DNA from: Proales similis
Lineage: Eukaryota; Rotifera; Eurotatoria; Ploima; Proalidae
Direction of reading: 5' to 3'
Length of the DNA stretch: 64,000 nucleotides
Assembly (NCBI GenBank): GCA_019059635.1
Contig: JAGVRJ010000006.1
Location: 1,488,001 to 1,552,000 of the forward strand
Every line of letters begins with the position of its first letter. Position 1 is the stretch's first letter. Made by a program: the position numbers and the translations under genes. Of the stretch, positions 58,725 through 64,000 are shown piece by piece. The notes beneath the pieces are model-generated. The model saw nothing but the letters and a program-made list of their open reading frames with translations, was not told the DNA's origin and did not search any database.

Positions 58725-59876
58725 ATGAAAGAAGAGGACAATTCGTTGGAAGAACGGCTGAGGCGAAACGAGGCCGTGTTCAGCAGTTTGCTTGACTTGG
58801 TGCCGCCAAGAATTTACTTTCATTCGGACGACAGGGCCAAATGGATGCGATTCATCAACAGCTCGCAAGTCAATTCGACAGCCAGAGAAGAGAAGGGCAA
58901 GAAATTGGCGAATGGACGCGACAGCGATCAGAATTCTCAGCCCAAAAATGATGGCGATTATGAGGATGACGAAGAGCTTGACCGAGACGCGGCACAATTT
59001 GTTCCGCACAAATTCGATCCGCGTTTCTTCAAGACCGTCTCACAAATCCTCAAGGACATGGCTCGTGCACAGCCAAGTAGCAGTGAGGTGCGCCTGCCAA
59101 ATTTGAAAAAGCCGAACGGAGTTCTAAACAAAGATCCGAGCATAAAGCTGCGCAACAAGAGCGAGAGTAAAAAAAACAAGCAGTCAAATGAGACCAAGAC
59201 AAAAGAAGACAGCAGCGCACCAGTAAATGGACAGAAGACGACGACGACGACGGCGGTGGCCAGTGTCAAACGTGAATCAAAGCAAAAGCAGGCTAAACGC
59301 GAGAATGTAAAGCGGAAACGCTATGACTCGGTAACCGAACCGCAAATAGTCGAGATAGAGCACTCGCAGGCGAACACGATCGACAATAGAAAGCCAGTGC
59401 TGAACAAGAACGGCGAGATTGTGTTCTCAAAGTTTGACTTTACGGCCGACAAGAGCTCGAGCTCCAAGTCGGACAAAGACAAAAACAAACTGAACAACCC
59501 GAGCAAGCCGAAAGACTACAAGAAGCTGTTGGAGAAACTGCAGGCGGAGAAAGAGCGCAAGGAGCAGCTGAGAGAGCTCGATCCGGAAAAGGCGAGCGAA
59601 CTTGAGGAGAAAGAAAAGTGGAAGAACGCGCTGGACAAGGCGTCGGGCGTGAAAGTGAAAGACGATGTAAACTTGCTGAAAAAGTCAATGAAGCGAATGG
59701 AGAAGAAAAAAGAAAAGGCGAAAAAGAGCTGGAACGAGCGACACAAGGCGGTCGACAGTCGAATGAAAATTGCGCAAGAGAAGCGCAAACGCAACATTGA
59801 GAAGCGAAAAGATCTCAAAAAGGAGAACAAGATTAAAAAGCTGAAGAAAAAAGGCCGAATTCTGCCCGGCTTCTAA
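58725..59876 (+). CDS. SURF6: Surfeit locus protein 6 (ribosome biogenesis)
   Basis: Single-exon gene of 383 residues. Nucleolar protein for pre-rRNA processing and the 60S subunit (yeast Rrp14). The C-terminal SURF6 domain is clear: KPVLNKNGEIVFSKFDF, KDYKKLLEKLQAEKERKE, then WKNALDKASGVKVKDDVNL, and KKSMKRMEKKKEKAKKSWNE. It ends in a dense Lys/Arg tail (IKKLKKKGRILPGF). The N-terminal part is acidic and disordered. AATAAA lies 11 bp past the stop (59887-59892). Another ribosome-biogenesis gene, MAK16, lies 3.3 kb away. Confidence 0.95.
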   Translation: MKEEDNSLEERLRRNEAVFSSLLDLVPPRIYFHSDDRAKWMRFINSSQVNSTAREEKGKKLANGRDSDQNSQPKNDGDYEDDEELDRDAAQFVPHKFDPRFFKTVSQILKDMARAQPSSSEVRLPNLKKPNGVLNKDPSIKLRNKSESKKNKQSNETKTKEDSSAPVNGQKTTTTTAVASVKRESKQKQAKRENVKRKRYDSVTEPQIVEIEHSQANTIDNRKPVLNKNGEIVFSKFDFTADKSSSSKSDKDKNKLNNPSKPKDYKKLLEKLQAEKERKEQLRELDPEKASELEEKEKWKNALDKASGVKVKDDVNLLKKSMKRMEKKKEKAKKSWNERHKAVDSRMKIAQEKRKRNIEKRKDLKKENKIKKLKKKGRILPGF

Positions 59877-60141
59877 AACACATTGAAATAAAAGTTTATC
59901 GAAATTAAAGCCAGTGTCTCATGTATTGCGATTGTGGCAGACCAAATTATCCGCTGCAATCGATCGAGGCCTTTTTGACTTGTTATTATGCGTGGCCGGT
60001 TGCCTAGATATGATCTCGCTCTCTTTCATTCAGCTTCGCTCTGTCTATGTGCCCTTCTCTCTCTCGGTCTCGACTGACAGGTTTGAACCAGTTTGCTTGA
60101 AAAAGAGCTGATATCTATGCGCAGCTGTCACTGTTTGCTCA

Positions 60142-61630
60142 ATGGGAAAGCTATTTAGCAAAAGCTCTCGGAACAAACGCAACTCGCCTTATGAACTAAG
60201 GTCGTGATTTTCAGCCGATTTATTTCTCCTTGCGTTTTAATTTCATCGTCGACATTTATTTCAGTCAGAGCAAGACTCATTTGCCAGCATCGTCAGCGCC
60301 CTCACTCAACAATCAAATGGGCGGCAAGCTAAGAGAAGAGCTTGATTTCAGCTCGTTCAACAATGTGTCTTGTATTCAATCTGCTGGAACCAACCGAATT
60401 GCGTTTGGTCAAAACCAGGTACTTGTCGTCTTGTTGAAGAAAAACGTCCTCGTTGACTCCTTTATGAATCGGCCAGGATCTACAAGTCTGTGAGCTGAAT
60501 CAAAGTCACTTGGGCAAACTGGCAACCTTGAAAGGGCACGAGCGTGAAATAACCAGAGTAAGACATTCAGAAGGAGCGCAGCAAGTCGTCATGCTGAGTC
60601 TCGTTTTGCAGGTCATCTACGCGGATAAACAAGAAAAGTTTTTGACCGGCTCGCGAGATAAAACAGTACGATTGTGGTCTTTGAACAGCAACAAGCCTCT
60701 GGTCCAGCTTGCCGGACACGAACTTGTTGTATCGGCTATCGCTCTGAGTCCAGGTGGGTGCCAGGTTCAAATCGATTAGGAACTTGCACTCACAAGAATT
60801 TGATTTCAAGACGAGAAGAGACTGATCAGCGGCTCCCGAGACAACAAGACTATTCTCTGGGACTTGGAAAGCGCCAAGTTGCTCTCGTCTTGTTTAATAT
60901 CGCGCAATCTGGTAAGGCATTCTTAAACAGGCCTCTGATCTAACCGACAATGGCTTATTATCGCTAGATAACTGACTGCTGCTGGTCTGGCGATGGCAAG
61001 TTCCTCGTTCAGACAAGCGAGGACAAGCAAACGCGAATGTGGGATCCCTCTTCGCTCAAGCTTGTGCACACGTTTGCACCAAAGCAGTACATCCAAACAT
61101 GTTGCCACATAAGCTGTGACAATAATTACATCGTGACGGCCAGCAATGGCTTTCAAGGCAGCGGAAGTGAAATAACGGTGAGTTCTAAACAGCTGCAGCT
61201 AGAAACATTCAGTGAATGCGATCTTTATCGATTTGTAACAAAGGTGCTAGACGTGCGAAACCGGCGAGTGTTGAAAGAGTTGTTCGGCCACGAGCAAACA
61301 GTGACGTGTGTGAGATTTATTCAAAACGACAAGAAAATAATTTCGTGCAGCAAAGATTCGACCGTTCGTTTGTGGAACTTTGCTCCACCAGGTAAACATT
61401 AGCGAGACAGAGGCTAAAACTGAGCCGATTCATGACACGTGAAACGAGAATAGAAGCACCAGAAACCATAGACACGATCTATTTTACAACGACCATGACC
61501 TGCATAGCCGCACTGAAGCCCAGCAAGTAAGCACCCGACAGATTCAACTTTTGCACGATCTAATCCGCTTCGCTCAAGTAAACTGGCCATTTCGAGTCTG
61601 AACGCCGGAATCAAAGTGTTCTCTTACTGA
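60142..61630 (+). CDS. WDR31: WD repeat-containing protein 31
   Basis: Beta-propeller protein linked to ciliary trafficking in animals. Nine exons: 60142-60200, 60265-60418, 60477-60557, 60612-60753, 60811-60911, 60968-61177, 61244-61391, 61454-61526 and 61579-61630. The start MGKLFSKSSRNKRNS matches the MGKL start of human WDR31. Blades include LTGSRDKTVRLWSL, LISGSRDNKTILWDL, SRNLITDCCWSGDGKFLVQT, SEDKQTRMWD, then KQYIQTCCHIS with ASNGFQGSGSEITVLDVR, and ISCSKDSTVRLWNF. HEREIT and VQTSEDK..R.WD are WDR31-specific. Intron 1 begins GTCGTG. If it is functional, the organism probably has cilia at some stage. Confidence 0.93.
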
Positions 61631-61763
61631 GAGAGAGAGGGAGAGAGTCACGATGAGCCAACAGTTAACATTGTTTGTGAACGAGTCAAAAGAGAAGCAA
61701 ATTGAGTTATATAAAGCCGTTTCGAGTTTATTTACAGCTTCAGAAGATTTGTTTTCTATATCG

Positions 61764-63056
61764 CTAGGAGGACAGCTCTTTGGTCTGCTTCTCTTCGTCT
61801 TTGATGTGTGATTCGTCTTTTTTGAACTTGGACTCGACCTTCTCCAGAAGCTTTTCATCCACTCGATAGGGCTTTGGCATGACAAACGAGCGCACAACAG
61901 GCGCTTTAGAGGGCAGCCATTCGGGCTCGATCTTATCGTGCATACGCCAGTTGCTGTACGGGTTGGTCAAGTAGCGTTCGAAGACCACGTATTCGAGAAC
62001 GTCGCGCTCCAGCTTGTCGCTGCCAAACGCCAGCCGTCCGAATCGGTCGTAGATGGCCAATATTTGCTTTGAATGCAAACGCACAGTCACTTGGCCGAAG
62101 ATGTCCGACTTGTTGAGCATCTCGCGCGTAACTATGTTTTTGACCACAGGCGGCTCGATCGATTCGATCCACTTCCATCTGAACGTCTTGAATTTCATAT
62201 TGAGCCACATTTTCTGCCACAATTCATCGTCAAACTTGTTTCAAATGGTCTGCGCAAAAGCCACAACTCACCGAATAGGCGTGTTCGGTGACAAACTCCA
62301 AAAGCTTTTCGTTATCACGCCTTTTCGGATTTTTTTTGTTTAATTTCAGCGGCGAAAAGTCGAGCATTGAATTTGGAAGCATTACTGAGCAAGCGCGTCG
62401 TGGGCGTCTCGGTAGATCTGTTGGGCCTGTTCAGCGAACGAACTCTCCTCAAATGACTGCTCGTAGCGTCGGATCACGCGGCTGTGTCTCAATTTCTTGC
62501 TCGCCAACTTGGTCACCGATTCGATCGTTTCTTTGGCGAACTAAACGCCAACCGATTGAGTTTAATGTTCATCCTTGGATGCGAATGGCGGCAACTTTAC
62601 CTTTGTGGAGAACACTGACGATTTGCCCTCTCCTTCGCGCGGCACGTACGGATCGAATATTTCGCCTTGAGTTGTGAGAGACGCGTGAATGCGTGAAAGA
62701 GTCTCATTTGAATTTAACTCACTTGAGGTGGTAAAATTGATCGGCTTATATTCAAAATTGACGGGCGGTTGAATTCCTTCTTTTACCATTCGAGCTCTTC
62801 TCTCCTCGCGTGTCTCGTTCTCTGGCATTATCGGCTCGCGAAGCTTCTCGTACTCAGGCAACGTCGGCTTTTAAGTAAATGCTAGATGCCAAAATCTACT
62901 TTGGACGTGAAAAGCAAATTGAGAACCAACTTTGATGACTTTGGCTTTTCTCAGCGATTTGAACTTGGGATTCCAGTGAGTGGCGAGCGCCCTCCAGCTC
63001 GCAGAGTTAAATGTGCTCGGCCCTAGAAGAGCCCTTTTGCTCACCAGCTGGGCCAT
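61764..63056 (-). CDS. MRPL45: Mitochondrial ribosomal protein L45
   Basis: Tim44-like protein of the large mitoribosomal subunit at the exit tunnel. Inferred exons begin at 63056 (62931-63056) and continue 62723-62867 and downstream, joining QRDNEKLLEFVTEHAYS to FDDELWQKMW before the last exon. Landmarks: GEGKSSVFSTK after EIFDPYVPRE (human GIFDAYVPPEGD), KFKTFRWKWIESIEPP, VTVRLHSKQILAIYDRFGRL, LEYVVFERYLTNPYSNWRMH. The N-terminus (MAQLVSKRALLGPS) suits mitochondrial import. The first intron has donor GTTGGT. Reverse AATAAA lies at 61727-61732. It starts 158 bp after the end of MAK16 on the same strand. Confidence 0.93.
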
Positions 63057-63214
63057 TGAAAAGTCTTCTAAAAATAGTTGCCAATCAATCTGCTTTTGTT
63101 TTTCTTGAGGCACACTTTCGCGCAAGATCAATCATGACCTTGACCAGAGAACAGTCCAAGACCAGCAGCCGAGTTTATTTTTTCTGTTAATTGTTTATTT
63201 TTTCTTATCCAACA

Positions 63215-64000
63215 TTAAAATGTTAGCTTCGAGCCTTTTGAGCCGAAACTCTTGAGCTTTTTATTCGACAAACCAGCTCGTTCAGTTTCATACTCGATTC
63301 TGACCGGCTTCTTTGTCTGCTTTTTGGAGCGAGCGCGCACCTGCTTGAGGTCAGAGGCGCGTCGCTTTTTCCCACCTGAGGCATTCTTTTTATTGCTCTC
63401 TTGCCGTTTATTGTCATCATCATCATCTGCCGAGTCATCGTCTCCGAGAACGTCGTCTAGATCGTCGAACTCGTCGGCGCTTTCGTCCACCTCTCCTTCG
63501 TTTTGACTCTCTTCTTCACTGTCGCCTTCGTCGAGGCGTCTATTCAACTCCTCAAGGTCGTCGTCATCTTCGCTCTCATCGAAATCGGCCACAAACTCTC
63601 TGCTCTCTTCGTCGCCATCTTCATCCTGACCAGTTGAACAAGTTGAACTATTTTTGTTCTCATTCATCGAACGCGAAGCTTACCGAAAAATTGTCGATGC
63701 CAATTGCGGCCTTTTCTCTTTGAGTATCTGTCTCGGCCTCTTGTTCAAGTTCGTTCTCACTCAGCTCTTCGTCGTCCATCACTTTGCTGAAAGCGGTCAT
63801 CGGGAAGTTGTAAATTTCGCCGTACTAATTGAGGGGGAAACAAAATCGAGAGAAGATTAAGCAAACTGAAAGCGGAGTGAACAAAGGACGCTGTATCAGA
63901 CCGTCTTTTTGGCCAATCGATCGAGCAGCTCCTTTTCGATCGCTTTGTCTATTTGAGCAGCCACCAGTGCTTTTGCTTCTTTGCGTTGTTCACGTCTTTC
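63215..64000 (-). CDS. MAK16: MAK16 60S ribosome-biogenesis factor, 5' part beyond window
   Basis: Nucleolar RNA-binding protein needed for pre-60S assembly. The window holds three C-terminal exons: 63902-64000 (continuing beyond the edge), 63684-63824 and 63215-63625. Sequence ERREQRKEAKALVAAQIDKA, IEKELLDRLAKKTYGEIYNF and PMTAFSKVMDDEE matches MAK16 (EKELLERLKQDTYGDIYNF). An acidic tail follows (EFVADFDESEDDDDLEELN, DDVLGDDDSADDDDD), then basic residues and RIEYETER. The intron before YGEIYNF starts GTCTGA. Reverse AATAAA is at 63194-63199. The N-terminal domain lies outside the window. Confidence 0.94.

Overview
The window is a gene-dense piece of a small animal genome. About 27 protein-coding genes lie in 64 kb on both strands, often only 150-350 bp apart, and most introns are about 45-70 bp. 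Animal-specific families mark it as metazoan: a FoxD forkhead factor, rhodopsin-like GPCRs, an MFSD2-type transporter, ZDHHC5/8, RUNDC1, MCRS1 and a probable MUN-domain (UNC13/BAIAP3-type) protein. The two GPCRs resemble arthropod Tre1/Moody, so I lean to a compact-genome ecdysozoan such as an acariform mite. That is inference only, and no species is named. I see no transposon, tRNA, rRNA or CRISPR array.

Layout. 0-7.3 kb: 5' part of ARL1 (-), an intronless cytoplasmic actin (+) and two tandem Tre1-like GPCRs (-). 7.7-12.8 kb: a DeSI peptidase fused to a PUL domain (-), complex I subunit NDUFV3 (-), a possible small gene and an acidic coiled-coil orphan (+). 14.6-26.3 kb: a same-strand run of ZDHHC5/8-like, ATP8A flippase, VTI1 SNARE, MFSD2-like transporter and mitochondrial thioredoxin. 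26.4-34.9 kb: minus-strand MRPL52, ALG1, SMPD4 and RUNDC1. 34.9-39.5 kb: a large gene-poor stretch upstream of intronless FoxD. 41.8-49.3 kb: ADSL and PRCC (-), then two tandem mitochondrial glutamate dehydrogenases (+). 49.4-57.0 kb: MCRS1 and the MUN-domain protein (-). 57.5-64 kb: an RNF4-like RING ligase, SURF6 and WDR31 (+), then MRPL45 and the 3' part of MAK16 (-).

Themes. Membrane traffic and lipid asymmetry recur (ARL1, ATP8A, VTI1, MFSD2, SMPD4, ZDHHC, RUNDC1, the MUN protein). So do mitochondrial functions (NDUFV3, TXN2, MRPL52, MRPL45, two GDHs) and nucleolar/ribosome or nuclear factors (SURF6, MAK16, MCRS1, PRCC, RNF4-like). Neighbours look like ordinary compact-genome neighbours rather than one pathway cluster.

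Two features stand out. First, joining exons by eye against conserved proteins, roughly one intron in seven has a donor with T or C at +3 (GTTNG/GTCNG types) instead of GTR, and several more are GC-AG. Second, the two GDH paralogues share a 294-bp block that is identical by eye, GC-rich, and runs into the 5' splice site, which looks like a recent gene-conversion tract. All exon boundaries are hand-inferred without transcripts.
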